From: Alphaproteobacteria bacterium
GTDB lineage: Bacteria > Pseudomonadota > Alphaproteobacteria > DSM-16000 > Inquilinaceae
Direction of reading: 5' to 3'
Length of the DNA stretch: 64,000 bases
Assembly: GCA_028281925.1 (NCBI GenBank)
Contig: JANQIX010000082.1
Span: 1 to 64,000 of the forward strand
Of the stretch, positions 25,355 to 35,046 are shown piece by piece. The position numbers and the translations under genes are program-made. Position 1 is the stretch's first letter. Each line of letters begins with the position of its first letter. The notes under the pieces are model-generated. The model was not told the DNA's origin. It saw nothing but the letters and a program-made list of their open reading frames with translations, and searched no databases.

Positions 25355-26236
25355 TTACGCGTAACGCCGACGATCGAAAATCAACCGACGGAAAAAATAG
25401 ATTGGCGCCAGCACGGCCAAGCAGAAGAACTTGAACGCGACGAAAAGGAAGCCCAGCACGGCGCCGACGCGGTCAAGACTGCGAAGGCCGCGGCCACTGG
25501 CAAGCGTGGTCGCCGCCGCGGCGAGGCCGAATCCTGCGACCTCGTCGCCTTCCATGAAGTCGGCATATCGTGCGCCGTCGTCATACCGGAATGGGGCCAT
25601 CGCGGCCTCGAGGGTCCGTCGCCCCTGGAAACGGCTGACGGGCCCGGCCCAGACTAGATGCGTCAGCCCACTTCTGGACAGCTTGAGCACGTTGCCCGTG
25701 ACGTAATAGCTTCCGTTGCTGCTCAGATACCGCATTGCCCAATAGACCGCGTTTTCTTCTTCGTAGTATTCGGGCTCGAGGGCAAATCCCGCCAGATCCC
25801 CGGTGGGATAGTGCTGGCGTCGCCTTTCCTCGTTGGCGTTCTCCAATGTTTCCTGCGCCTTCTCAAGGACACCGGCCGTGTCGAGCTCCAGCCAATCGGC
25901 ATCATCCACATGGCCCACATCGTAGTGTTCGATAACGATCTGGGTCTGATTGTAGATGTCCAGCGCCACAGCGGTGTCGTCCTGCCACTGGTCGCTGCCG
26001 GTGAGCAGAGTCATGGCCCTGACCGCGTTCTCGCCGGCGAGCCATCTCTCATCGCGCGACTGCCGGTAAGTTGCGCTTGCGCCTGGAACCGCTTGAACCG
26101 CCGGCCCCATGGCCCAGGGCAGCGACGTCAGTTCGGCTTCGATTTGGCGCAGGGTTGCCGGATCTTGTCCTACTGCTGGGACCGTCCAAACTAAGAGTGC
26201 CAGGATGATGACCGCACGATGGACAAGCGTATGCAT
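25355..26236 (-). CDS. DUF2167-type membrane-anchored protein
   Basis: A 293-residue protein with a signal peptide (AVIILALLVWTVPAVGQ) and a C-terminal membrane segment (VGAVLGFLFVAFKFFCLAVLAPIYFF, about 260-285). The periplasmic part has NEERRRQHYP, ENAVYWAMRYL, and RYADFMEGDEVAGFGLAAAATTLASG, which match the pattern I know for DUF2167. The function of the family is unknown. It stands alone, divergent from msrP across a long gap. Confidence 0.75.
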   Translation of the reverse strand: MHTLVHRAVIILALLVWTVPAVGQDPATLRQIEAELTSLPWAMGPAVQAVPGASATYRQSRDERWLAGENAVRAMTLLTGSDQWQDDTAVALDIYNQTQIVIEHYDVGHVDDADWLELDTAGVLEKAQETLENANEERRRQHYPTGDLAGFALEPEYYEEENAVYWAMRYLSSNGSYYVTGNVLKLSRSGLTHLVWAGPVSRFQGRRTLEAAMAPFRYDDGARYADFMEGDEVAGFGLAAAATTLASGRGLRSLDRVGAVLGFLFVAFKFFCLAVLAPIYFFRRLIFDRRRYA

Positions 26237-26772
26237 TCGAAGCCTCCTGCTCGGCGATACTCGAAACTGAAGAAGGACGCACTAAGGTCGCGCAAATCGA
26301 TTAAGAATGGATTTCTGTATGGGAATTTCTCGAGTATTCTTCATCTCATAGTATAGACTGTTTGCAAACGTCGCCCGATCCCGCCATTCGCGCATTGGTG
26401 CAATGCGATCTCGCCGCTACGCACGTCAGCGTGCACGGGTCGGTTGGCAAGAACACAAGCGAAGCCGCTGCCAATTGAGCGGTTTCGGCAAGGCGGAGCG
26501 CCCGGTTTGCTTGGTCCAGACGGTTGGTGCAGGGTCTTCATTGCATGCGATCTGCGCGACGTTCACCCGTGGGAGTCTTCGAGGCCGTGCGGCGGCACGG
26601 CGGGGGCCGCCGGGGACGCTGCGACAGTCTGAGATGCCGCGCCGGCGGCGGCAGACCAGGGCCAAGCTCCCGCGATGGTCACGGGCTGTTGATTTCTTGG
26701 ATCGCGACCTAGCCTCTATTTCCGTGTCGGGCTTGGAGAATAGATGCGCGGCGAGACGGAGGAGTTTGGGCG
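26237..26772. other. Long intergenic region with several short perfect dyads
   Basis: 536 bp between the divergent DUF2167 and msrP genes. Its left part is AT-rich. It contains the palindrome GTTTGCAAAC (26360-26369), CGCATTG-GTG-CAATGCG (26391-26407), GCACG-TCAG-CGTGC (26421-26434) and GCCGTGC-GGCG-GCACGGC (26583-26600). Open frames here look like noise and have no ribosome binding sites. It may hold two promoters, operators or a small RNA. Confidence 0.45.
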
Positions 26773-27753
26773 ATGCTGGTGAAGATCAAACGCGGCTGGG
26801 AACTGCCGGAGTCCGCAGTGACGCCGCAGAGCGTCTACCTCAACCGGCGGCGGTTCCTGCAGGGCGCGGGCTCCGTCGCGGCCGGTGCCATGGTCGCCGG
26901 TGGCCTGCCGACCAGGGCCCGCGCCTATGCGCCCGAGGATGATCCGACGGCCGACCTGTACCCCGTCGAACGCAATCCCCGCTATACGGTCGAGCGCCCA
27001 CTGACGTCCTATGAGGACGCCGCAACCTATAACAACTTCTACGAGTTCGGATCGCACAAGCAGATCTGGCGCGCCGCACAGGACCTGCCGATCCGCCCCT
27101 GGACCGTGACCTTCGACGGGTTGGTCGAGGAAGAGCGCACGGTAGACATCGATACCCTGATCCGTGCCATGCCGCTGGAAGAGCGGGTGTACCGCCTGCG
27201 CTGCGTGGAAGCCTGGTCGATGGTGATCCCGTGGTCCGGCTTCCCCATGGCTGAGCTGGTGAACTATGCCCGACCGCTGGGCAGCGCACGCTATGTCCGC
27301 ATGCAGACCTTCGGCGCCGACGAGTTTCCCGATGCGCCGGGCCTGCGCCAGTTCTGGTATCCCTGGCCCTATATCGAAGGTCTGACCATCGAAGAGGCGA
27401 CGAACGAGCTCGCCTTCATGGTCACCGGGCTCTATGGCACTCCGGTACCGAAGCAGAACGGTGCACCGCTGCGCCTGCATACACCCTGGAAGTACGGATT
27501 CAAATCGGTCAAGTCGATCGTACGCTTCACCTTCACCGAAGAACGTCCGGTCAGCTTCTGGGAGGAGATCCAGGGCAGCGAGTACGGCTTCTGGGCGAAT
27601 GTGAACCCCGAAGTGCCGCATCCGCGCTGGAGCCAGGCGACCGAACGCGTGATCGGCACTGACGAGCGCATCCCCACCCAGCTCTACAACGGCTATGGCG
27701 AATTCGTCTCTGGCCTGTACGAAGGCATGGAGGGCGAGCGGCTGTTCATGTGA
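26773..27753 (+). CDS. msrP: Protein-methionine-sulfoxide reductase, catalytic molybdenum subunit
   Basis: A 326-residue periplasmic molybdoenzyme (YedY/MsrP) that repairs oxidised methionines in envelope proteins. A twin-arginine signal (NRRRFLQGAG) precedes a hydrophobic stretch. Cys144 in RLRCVEAWSMV is the expected molybdenum ligand. NNFYEFG and HTPWKYGFKSVKSI are family motifs. The ATG at 26773 has GGAGGAG upstream. The usual partner gene msrQ (haem membrane subunit) is not next to it. Confidence 0.95.
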   Translation: MLVKIKRGWELPESAVTPQSVYLNRRRFLQGAGSVAAGAMVAGGLPTRARAYAPEDDPTADLYPVERNPRYTVERPLTSYEDAATYNNFYEFGSHKQIWRAAQDLPIRPWTVTFDGLVEEERTVDIDTLIRAMPLEERVYRLRCVEAWSMVIPWSGFPMAELVNYARPLGSARYVRMQTFGADEFPDAPGLRQFWYPWPYIEGLTIEEATNELAFMVTGLYGTPVPKQNGAPLRLHTPWKYGFKSVKSIVRFTFTEERPVSFWEEIQGSEYGFWANVNPEVPHPRWSQATERVIGTDERIPTQLYNGYGEFVSGLYEGMEGERLFM

Positions 27754-28115
27754 GGGTTCGCAGGCTGGCGGCGGCGAAGGCTCGCCTGAGATGGGGTGAG
27801 CCGTCGCCGCTGCACGTGTGCCGCTTGAGGATCAAGCACCGTCCCTTGCGAGAGCCGGTGCGGTCTCGTGCCGTCGGATCGCGCGACTGCTTCGGGCTCT
27901 GCGCCGCCTGATCTCGTTTGCGCCGTTGCCGGGCCCACCGGCCGGATGGGCAGGCGGCCGCTCGATCGCCCTGGCCCTTTCCCATTGACAGACCCTGCGG
28001 AACCGCCCCGTGCCCTTGGTGCACTGCACCTATGCAACTGAAAAACGAATATGCTATACTAACATCCCGCCTATTTAGTGTCTTCCCAACTTAAGACGAA
28101 GCTCCTGGAGGCAAG
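27754..28115. other. Intergenic region, no gene seen
   Basis: About 360 bp between msrP and the first paralogous lipoprotein gene. GGCTC/GAGCC arms soon after msrP could form a weak terminator. TATACT at 28055-28060 is a possible -10 box for the downstream gene, but no matching -35 was found. No coding potential was seen. Confidence 0.45.
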
Positions 28116-28808
28116 ATGGGCTGCCGGACCGTGATCGCTTGCCTGGCGATCCTGCCGATCGGACTGCTCTGTGCGTGCAGCGGGGACTCATCGGGACCAC
28201 CACGATCGAGTCCCCATTTCATATCCTTCGATTCTTTTTCTGATATGGAGGTCGTTTCTCCCGACGCGTTGCCGTTTTCCATTGATTCGTCGTCAATGTT
28301 CACCACTCCGCTTCTCGCGGGATACGTACCGCTCCCGGGGGCCGTAGAGGGATATGCCCTCGGCCATGGCAGAGACGACAACGACCGCACCCTCCACATC
28401 GCCTATTTCGAGTTCCCGTCACCCATGCCCGAGGAATTCCGCCGTTCGATAGCGTCGCGCAGCCTCCTCAATTCCATGATGGACACCGCGCCGGAAGATC
28501 GTGCGGATGTCAGGGTCCTGAGCCGTGGACGGGCCAATCTGTGGAACGGGGAGGTCCGATATGAACAGGCTACCCAGCTCATGGATTTGAGCCCGGAGAT
28601 ACCGCCGATCAATGTTGATCCCAGCCAATACATGACGGGCCGCGGGATCGAACGCGAGCATTGTGTCATTTTCGCCTGGACGAATGAAATCGCGCTGCAG
28701 TTCATCAGCGGCCGGATATGCCAGTTCACGAACGCTAACCCACGTCCGATGTCGGACAACGAGATCGTGTCCATGCTTCAGCTGTTGGACATCCAGGTGC
28801 GGGGATAG
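28116..28808 (+). CDS. Lipoprotein of unrecognised family, paralogue A
   Basis: A 230-residue lipoprotein: signal segment ACLAILPIGLLCAC with lipobox Cys near residue 20. The mature part contains EGYALGHGRDDNDRT, VRVLSRGRANLW, IPPINVDPSQYM, HCVIFAW and ICQF, then PMSDNEIVSMLQLLDI. All of these recur in the next gene (29024), so the two form a tandem duplication. I do not recognise the family. Two cysteines in the C-terminal third are conserved between the copies and could form a disulfide. The ATG at 28116 has GGAG upstream. Confidence 0.7.
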   Translation: MGCRTVIACLAILPIGLLCACSGDSSGPPRSSPHFISFDSFSDMEVVSPDALPFSIDSSSMFTTPLLAGYVPLPGAVEGYALGHGRDDNDRTLHIAYFEFPSPMPEEFRRSIASRSLLNSMMDTAPEDRADVRVLSRGRANLWNGEVRYEQATQLMDLSPEIPPINVDPSQYMTGRGIEREHCVIFAWTNEIALQFISGRICQFTNANPRPMSDNEIVSMLQLLDIQVRG

Positions 28809-29023
28809 CGCCACCTCGAACGGGGCGCCGGCGGGCCCGGCGCGGCGTCCGCGCATCTCGGGGCAGGTGCGCCGCCGCGACCTGTCCGCACATAACGGAT
28901 GCACCCCCTTCACTGTGTCCACCCAGTTAAGATAGCTTCCCGTCTGCCGGAGCGAGGTCACGCTGCGATGCTGGCAGCATGGCGCGTCCGTCCGGTCGAA
29001 GGCACGTTGTTGCGGAGGACTGG

Positions 29024-29710
29024 ATGGACCACCGGGCCAAGCGCGTCGGCGGCATGATGCTGGCGACCGCTCTGCTTGCGGGCTGTGTTGACGGAAGGGC
29101 GGGGTCGGCAGGCGGCAGCCGTCCGCTCGTCTCCTCGGCTGTTGGCAATGCATGGCTGGAGATCGCGCCGGCTGCGATGCCGCTGTCGATCGACCCCTTG
29201 CTGTTCACGAACGCGCCCGTCATTCAGCACCACCCGTCCAGGGGCGATTTCGAGGGGTACGGGCTCGCCCATTTCCGGGACGACAACGACCGCAGCATCC
29301 GGCTTGTCTACATCATCAACGACGAGCCCCTGCCGATTTCCGATCAGGAGCTGATGGACCCCAACGAGTACCAGGCCGTCGTCCTGAGAACGCAGCCGGA
29401 CAATAACGATCACGTTCGCATCCTGAGCCGGGGGACGGCCCAGCTGTGGGGCCGGCCGCTGGAGTACCAGTTCACGACCGAGCGCATCTATTCGGGCCCT
29501 TTTCTGCCGCCCATCAACATCGGCACGGAAGACTACATGAGCCTTCCCGGGGCCGAGCTGAGGCAGTGCGTGAACTTCGTCTGGCACGATGCCGATTGGC
29601 TGACCATGCTGATCGGCAATATCTGTGAGTACGCGAACCAGGTTCCCGAGCCGGTCTCAGATGTCGACGTCACCCGGATCCTGCAGGTTCTCGATATCAG
29701 CATACGGTAG
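29024..29710 (+). CDS. Lipoprotein of unrecognised family, paralogue B
   Basis: A 228-residue lipoprotein with signal MMLATALLAGC and the same conserved blocks as the preceding gene: EGYGLAHFRDDNDRS, VRILSRGTAQLWG, LPPINIGTEDYM, QCVNFVW, ICEY, and PVSDVDVTRILQVLDI. The ATG at 29024 has GGAGG 5 nt upstream, better than an earlier in-frame ATG at 28979. The copies are clearly diverged, so the duplication is old. Role unknown, probably envelope. Confidence 0.72.
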   Translation: MDHRAKRVGGMMLATALLAGCVDGRAGSAGGSRPLVSSAVGNAWLEIAPAAMPLSIDPLLFTNAPVIQHHPSRGDFEGYGLAHFRDDNDRSIRLVYIINDEPLPISDQELMDPNEYQAVVLRTQPDNNDHVRILSRGTAQLWGRPLEYQFTTERIYSGPFLPPINIGTEDYMSLPGAELRQCVNFVWHDADWLTMLIGNICEYANQVPEPVSDVDVTRILQVLDISIR

Positions 29711-29783
29711 CCGCCGGTCTCTTTGCGGCCGCTCGGCCCGCTATCATATATCCCAGTTATCGTCATTGCGCGGAGCTTCAGTG

Positions 29784-30440
29784 ATGCCCGTCCGTGTGAC
29801 CGTCGTGTCCGATTTCATCTGCCCGTGGTGCTATATCGGCAAGGCGCGGCTGTCGGCCGCCCTGGCGGATCTGGGGGACGCGGTTCCGGCCCAGGTGCAC
29901 TGGCGGCCTTTCGAACTGAACCCGGATCTGCCCCCCGGGGGCATCGACCGGCGGACGTACCGGACCCAGAAATTCGGCAGTTGGGAACGGTCACTGAAGC
30001 TCGACGCCCAGGTGATCGAAGCGGCCGCGGGCGACGGCATCGTCTTCGACTATGACCGGCAGCCGCGGACGCCGAACACACGGGCCGCCCATCGGCTGGT
30101 CTGGCTGGCGCAGCATGCGGTGGACGCCACGCCGCTGGCCGACGCGATCTTCCGCGCGTATTTCACCGAGGGGCGGGACATCGGAAGACACGAAGAGCTG
30201 GCGGCGATCGCCGGTGACATCGGCTACGAGGCCGACCAGGTGCTGGGCTTTCTCGCCAGCGGCGACGGCGCCGAAGCGGTGCACGAGTCTGAGTTGCAGG
30301 CAACGGCCAGCGGCATCGACGGTGTGCCCTATGTGCTGATCGATCGTGAGGCCCTGGTCGGCGCCCACCCCGCGGTCAGCTATCGTGATGCTCTGCTGCG
30401 GGCAGCAGGACGCGCTGCGGCCGAAGCGCTGGCTGACTAG
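29784..30440 (+). CDS. DsbA-family oxidoreductase (FrnE-like)
   Basis: A 218-residue thioredoxin-fold protein of the DsbA/2-hydroxychromene-isomerase superfamily. The active site CPWC lies near residue 13 (SDFICPWCYIGK), followed by the helical insertion, and the cis-proline loop is GIDGVPYVLID near 185. No signal peptide, so it is cytoplasmic, as in FrnE-type dithiol oxidoreductases. The ATG at 29784 has CGGAG upstream. It ends seven bases before the convergent CueR-like gene. Confidence 0.88.
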   Translation: MPVRVTVVSDFICPWCYIGKARLSAALADLGDAVPAQVHWRPFELNPDLPPGGIDRRTYRTQKFGSWERSLKLDAQVIEAAAGDGIVFDYDRQPRTPNTRAAHRLVWLAQHAVDATPLADAIFRAYFTEGRDIGRHEELAAIAGDIGYEADQVLGFLASGDGAEAVHESELQATASGIDGVPYVLIDREALVGAHPAVSYRDALLRAAGRAAAEALAD

Positions 30441-30447
30441 CCCAGCG

Positions 30448-30852
30448 CTAACCTTCCTTCCCCGCCCCCTCGCCCGCCAGGTCATCCAGAATTGGGCAGT
30501 CGGGTCGGTCGTCGCCGTGGCAGGCCTCGACCAGATCGGCCAGGGTTGTGCGCATGCTTTCCAGTTCGGCGATCTTACGGTCGATATGCGCCAGCTTCTC
30601 CTTTGCCAGGGCGCGGACATCGGCGCTGGCGCGGCTGCGGTCCTGATAAAGCGATAACAGGCTGCGGCATTCTTCGACCGTAAAGCCCAGCCCCCGTGCC
30701 CGCGCCAGGAATCGCAGCAGGTGCACGTGACGGTCGCCATAGTCGCGATAGCCGTTGGCCTGCCGGTCGGCGACCAGCAGGCCGATGTCCTCGTAGTACC
30801 GGATGGTCTTGACCGGCAGGCCCGAGAGGTCTGCCGCTTGGCCGATGTTCAA
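30448..30852 (-). CDS. MerR-family, CueR-like Cu(I)-responsive regulator
   Basis: A 134-residue MerR-type activator. The N-terminal winged helix reads MNIGQAADLSGLPVKTIRYYEDIGLL, followed by the long dimerisation helix. The metal loop CHGDDRPDC (Cys-x7-Cys) near the C-terminus matches the arrangement of CueR/HmrR copper sensors. A dyad of MerR-operator size lies about 50 bp upstream. No copper ATPase, chaperone or oxidase gene is adjacent, so its targets must be elsewhere. Confidence 0.85.
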   Translation of the reverse strand: MNIGQAADLSGLPVKTIRYYEDIGLLVADRQANGYRDYGDRHVHLLRFLARARGLGFTVEECRSLLSLYQDRSRASADVRALAKEKLAHIDRKIAELESMRTTLADLVEACHGDDRPDCPILDDLAGEGAGKEG

Positions 30853-30904
30853 GGGCGTGCCCCTGTCATGGATCTCACGGTGCCCTCCATGATGAACGCT
30901 CCGG

Positions 30905-30925
30905 TGACCTGTCTGTCAAAGGTCA
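30905..30925. promoter_or_regulatory. Candidate CueR/MerR-type operator
   Basis: TGACCT and AGGTCA form perfect arms around a 9-nt centre (GTCTGTCAA), a 21-bp dyad of the kind found between the -35 and -10 boxes of MerR-family promoters. It lies upstream of the CueR-like gene and may serve autoregulation. Confidence 0.5.
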
Positions 30926-30940
30926 GATTCGATCGTTGAC

Positions 30941-30958
30941 AATTCGATAAATCTAGTT
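30941..30958. promoter_or_regulatory. Candidate ArsR operator, copy 1
   Basis: AATTCGATAAATCTAGTT just upstream of the ArsR-type gene. A closely similar 18-mer (15 of 18 identical) lies upstream of the permease gene at 31329, so the pair is a natural candidate for binding by the ArsR protein. Confidence 0.5.
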
Positions 30959-30988
30959 ATATCGTCTTATGCGGATGGGAGATTACAG

Positions 30989-31312
30989 GTGAACGACGAA
31001 CAGGCCAGCCAGCTGTTGTCCGCCCTCGGAAACCCGACGCGCATTCGGCTCTACCGGTTGCTGGTCCGCGCCGGCCCCGACGGGCTGACGGTGGGGGAGG
31101 TGCAGCGGCATCTGGAGGTGCCGGCTTCGACCTTGGCCCACCATTTCTCGGCGCTGGTTTCCGCCGGTCTCGTGCGACAGGCGCGCCATGGCCGGGAAGT
31201 GCTTTGTACGGCCGACTTCCCGGCCATGAACGGGCTGATCGCCTATCTGAGCGACGAGTGCTGCCTGGGCGTCGGTACGCTGGAGGAAGCGGCCGCCGAA
31301 AGCGGGGGTTGA
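30989..31312 (+). CDS. ArsR-family metal(loid)-responsive repressor
   Basis: A 107-residue winged-helix repressor: LLSALGNPTRIRLYRLLVRAG, GLTVGEVQRHLEVPASTLAHHFSAL, ending with an ECC pair (SDECCLGV, about residues 91-93). The C-terminal vicinal cysteines resemble As(III)/Sb(III) sensing sites, but the ligand is not certain. The GTG at 30989 has GGGAG 7 nt upstream. It is followed 44 bp later by an ArsP-like permease, making a regulator-transporter operon with a candidate operator before each gene. Confidence 0.88.
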   Translation: MNDEQASQLLSALGNPTRIRLYRLLVRAGPDGLTVGEVQRHLEVPASTLAHHFSALVSAGLVRQARHGREVLCTADFPAMNGLIAYLSDECCLGVGTLEEAAAESGG

Positions 31313-31328
31313 TTTTTTTTGCCCCAAT

Positions 31329-31346
31329 AATTCGACAAACCTAGTG
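31329..31346. promoter_or_regulatory. Candidate ArsR operator, copy 2
   Basis: AATTCGACAAACCTAGTG in the short gap between the ArsR gene and the permease, 15 of 18 positions identical to the copy at 30941. It suggests a second, internal regulated promoter or cooperative binding. Confidence 0.5.
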
Positions 31347-31356
31347 GAGTGGAGCG

Positions 31357-32391
31357 ATGACCAGTCTTGAGCTTGCGCAGAGCCCCTGGCGCCGACGCTT
31401 CGCCGCGGTCGACCGCGTGTGGCTGGCCTTCGGCCTGCTCTTCTTAATCTTGGCGGCGGCCAGCCCAGACCAAGCCTGGGAAAGCGGCGTTTTCGTCGTC
31501 GACGCGGTGATTGCGACCGGCGCCTATCTGCTGCTGGCAGTTCTGATCGCGGCCTATGCCAAGGCCAGCGGCGCCGATGCCCTGATCGCCCGTGTGTTTC
31601 GCGGAAACATGGCCGGCATGACGGTGTTGGCCGCCCTGTTTGGCGCGCTCTCGCCGTTCTGTTCCTGCGGCGTCATCCCGCTGATCGCGGCCCTTCTGGC
31701 CATGGGCGTCCCATTGCCGCCGGTGATGGCATTCTGGCTCGCCTCGCCGATCATGGATCCGTCCATGTTCGTGCTTACGGCCGGCACGCTGGGCACCGAT
31801 TTTGCCATCGCCAAGACTGTCGCGGCGATCGCCATGGGCCTGTTCGGCGGCTTCGGCGCGCTGGCGATGATGCGGCTTGGCCTGATCAACGGCGTGTTGC
31901 GCGAGGGCGTAGGCGACGGTGGCTGTGCGGGGTCGAAGATGCGCGCGCCAAAGCCGATCCTGTGGCCGTTCTGGCGCGAGCCGGCACGCCGCAGCACCTT
32001 CGTTGGCGAGACGCGGTCGGTCTTGCTGTTCCTCGGCAAATGGCTGGCGTTCGCCTTCCTCTTGGAGAGCCTGATGCTGGCCTATGTGCCGGCAGAGTGG
32101 ATCGCATCGGCCCTGGGCAGCGAAGGTATCTGGGTGACGCTCCTGGCCGTGGTTACCGGCGTGCCCGCCTATCTGAACGGCTACGCCGCCCTTCCCTTGG
32201 TCGGTGGGCTGATCGAAGGCGGCATGAACCCCGGCGCGGGTATGGCGTTCCTGGTGGCGGGTGGCGTGACCAGCATCCCGGCGGCCATTGCGGTGTTCGC
32301 GCTGGCGCGGCCGCGGGTGTGCGCCGCCTATATCGGCTTCGCCCTGGTCGGCAGCGTGGCCGCTGGACTAGCCTACGGGACGCTGGCCTGA
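31357..32391 (+). CDS. ArsP-like permease (UPF0718/DUF318 family)
   Basis: A 344-residue membrane protein with about eight hydrophobic segments. The hallmark FCSCGVIPLI (about residue 100) and the second half-repeat (GVPAYLNGYAALPLV, near 270) identify the DUF318 permease family, which includes ArsP, an exporter of trivalent organoarsenicals. The ATG at 31357 has GGAG upstream. Pairing with an ArsR-type repressor supports a role in arsenic or related metalloid resistance; the true substrate is not proven. The CSC cysteines are likely substrate-binding. Confidence 0.85.
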   Translation: MTSLELAQSPWRRRFAAVDRVWLAFGLLFLILAAASPDQAWESGVFVVDAVIATGAYLLLAVLIAAYAKASGADALIARVFRGNMAGMTVLAALFGALSPFCSCGVIPLIAALLAMGVPLPPVMAFWLASPIMDPSMFVLTAGTLGTDFAIAKTVAAIAMGLFGGFGALAMMRLGLINGVLREGVGDGGCAGSKMRAPKPILWPFWREPARRSTFVGETRSVLLFLGKWLAFAFLLESLMLAYVPAEWIASALGSEGIWVTLLAVVTGVPAYLNGYAALPLVGGLIEGGMNPGAGMAFLVAGGVTSIPAAIAVFALARPRVCAAYIGFALVGSVAAGLAYGTLA

Positions 32392-32440
32392 GGGGCGACG
32401 GCGAAGATCAAGGACGATCCGGATCGCGAGGGATCTGATT

Positions 32441-32482
32441 GCGGGTGGTATCGGGCGTCGTCTTGGGCCCGATACCACCCGC
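32441..32482. terminator. 16-bp perfect hairpin after the ArsP-like gene
   Basis: GCGGGTGGTATCGGGC pairs perfectly with GCCCGATACCACCCGC around a 10-nt loop. It lies 50 nt after the permease stop. There is no U-run on either side, so it may be a processed or Rho-linked transcript end, or a protein-binding dyad instead. Confidence 0.45.
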
Positions 32483-32514
32483 ATGATTCTGAAAGAGAAG
32501 CCTGAAGGGGAGTG

Positions 32515-32539
32515 AAGACCTTAATCGAATCAAGGTCTT
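32515..32539. promoter_or_regulatory. 8-bp dyad upstream of the sigma-54 activator
   Basis: AAGACCTT and AAGGTCTT are perfect arms around 9 nt, 160 bp upstream of the start codon. It is a possible operator for the activator itself. Confidence 0.35.
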
Positions 32540-32697
32540 TGACCGAATGCATACGGTTATTCTAGTCTGGACCGGTTGGCGCACTACCGTCGTAGTGGGA
32601 CCTGTCGGACAGGCAGCATGGCGATAATCGCCCCCGGTTCCTGGTTGAGACTCAGCAAGTCCGCGCCCCGCCGAACACCGCACGGCGTCGCGCATTG

Positions 32698-34119
<1,422 letters not shown>

Positions 34120-34229
34120 CCATGGGCAGAGCCGCCGGTGACCGCGTCTGCGGTGTCGTGAATGCGTGCCTTAAGACGGCCGCAGAATCGGCTATGGTGT
34201 CGGCCTCTTGAAATCGCAGGGCGGCACAG

Positions 34230-34544
34230 ATGATCCTCAGCACACTCGAGTATGTACCGGGAAAGACCGTGACGAGCCATCTGGGCATCGTCCAGGGCAG
34301 TACCGTCCGCGCCAAGAATGTGGGGCGGGATATCCTGTCCGGTCTGAAGAACCTCGTCGGCGGCGAGCTGAAGGCCTACACGGAACTCCTGGGCGATGCG
34401 CGGGAGGAATCGCTGCAGCGCATGCAGCAGCAGGCCCAGTCCATCGGTGCGAATGCCGTGCTGAACGTCCGCTTCGCGACCTCTTCCGTCGCCCAGGGCG
34501 CGGCAGAGCTTCTGGCCTATGGCACGGCCGTGGTGGTGGAGTAG
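34230..34544 (+). CDS. YbjQ-family protein
   Basis: A 104-residue protein of the YbjQ (UPF0145/DUF74) family, a small fold that assembles into rings. Typical motifs: GIVQGSTVRAKNVGRDI, AREESLQRMQQQAQSIGANAVLNVRF, LAYGTAVVV. No signal peptide. The next gene encodes a second YbjQ-type domain fused to a membrane anchor, 7 bp downstream, and an M48 protease follows, so the three probably form one operon linked to membrane-protein quality control. Confidence 0.88.
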   Translation: MILSTLEYVPGKTVTSHLGIVQGSTVRAKNVGRDILSGLKNLVGGELKAYTELLGDAREESLQRMQQQAQSIGANAVLNVRFATSSVAQGAAELLAYGTAVVVE

Positions 34545-34551
34545 CCGGCCG

Positions 34552-35046
34552 ATGCTCTCCAGTCCGCTCTTCTGGCAGCTCGCCATCCCGGTTCTGTTGA
34601 TCGTGCTTGGCTTCCTGGTCGGCAGCGGGCGCGAACGGGCCCACTACCGGTCCATCCTGGCGCGGGAAGACGCGATGCGTGACCTGCCGATCATTTCCAT
34701 CCGCCGCGTGCCGGAGGATCTGCCCGATCTGGGGCCGGCGCCCGATACCCGTATGGTGCGCGGCAACGCGGTCATCTCCGTCGACTATTTCAAACGCTTC
34801 CTCGCGGGCCTCAGGATGCTCTTCGGCGGCCGGGTGACGACCTATGAGAGCCTGGTCGACCGGGCCCGGCGCGAGGCTCTGTTGCGGATGCGCCAGCAAG
34901 CCCGGGACCTCGGCGCGCGCATGATCGTGAATGTCCGCATGGAAACGGCGTCCATCTCCAAAGGGGCCGGCGGTGCCGTCGGCTCGATCGAAGTGCTGGC
35001 CTACGGCACCGCCGCCATACCGGCCGGCGGCGGGCGCACATCCTGA
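34552..35046 (+). CDS. Membrane-anchored YbjQ-type protein
   Basis: A 164-residue protein with an N-terminal membrane segment (LFWQLAIPVLLIVLGFLVGSG, about 6-26). A linker follows, then a YbjQ-like domain: VRGNAVISVDYFKRFLAGLRMLFGGR, RREALLRMRQQARDLGARMIVNVRME, VEVLAYGTA-like end (IEVLAYGTA). ATG at 34552, 7 bp after the first ybjQ-type gene. Its TGA overlaps the CTG start proposed for the protease by four bases. Confidence 0.85.
   Translation: MLSSPLFWQLAIPVLLIVLGFLVGSGRERAHYRSILAREDAMRDLPIISIRRVPEDLPDLGPAPDTRMVRGNAVISVDYFKRFLAGLRMLFGGRVTTYESLVDRARREALLRMRQQARDLGARMIVNVRMETASISKGAGGAVGSIEVLAYGTAAIPAGGGRTS

Larger units (their letters stand above)
32392..32697. other. Intergenic region with two strong inverted repeats
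   Basis: About 300 bp between the permease and the sigma-54 activator, holding a 16-bp perfect hairpin (32441-32482) and an 8-bp dyad (32515-32539). It should carry the terminator of the permease operon and the promoter of the activator. No coding potential was seen. Confidence 0.5.
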
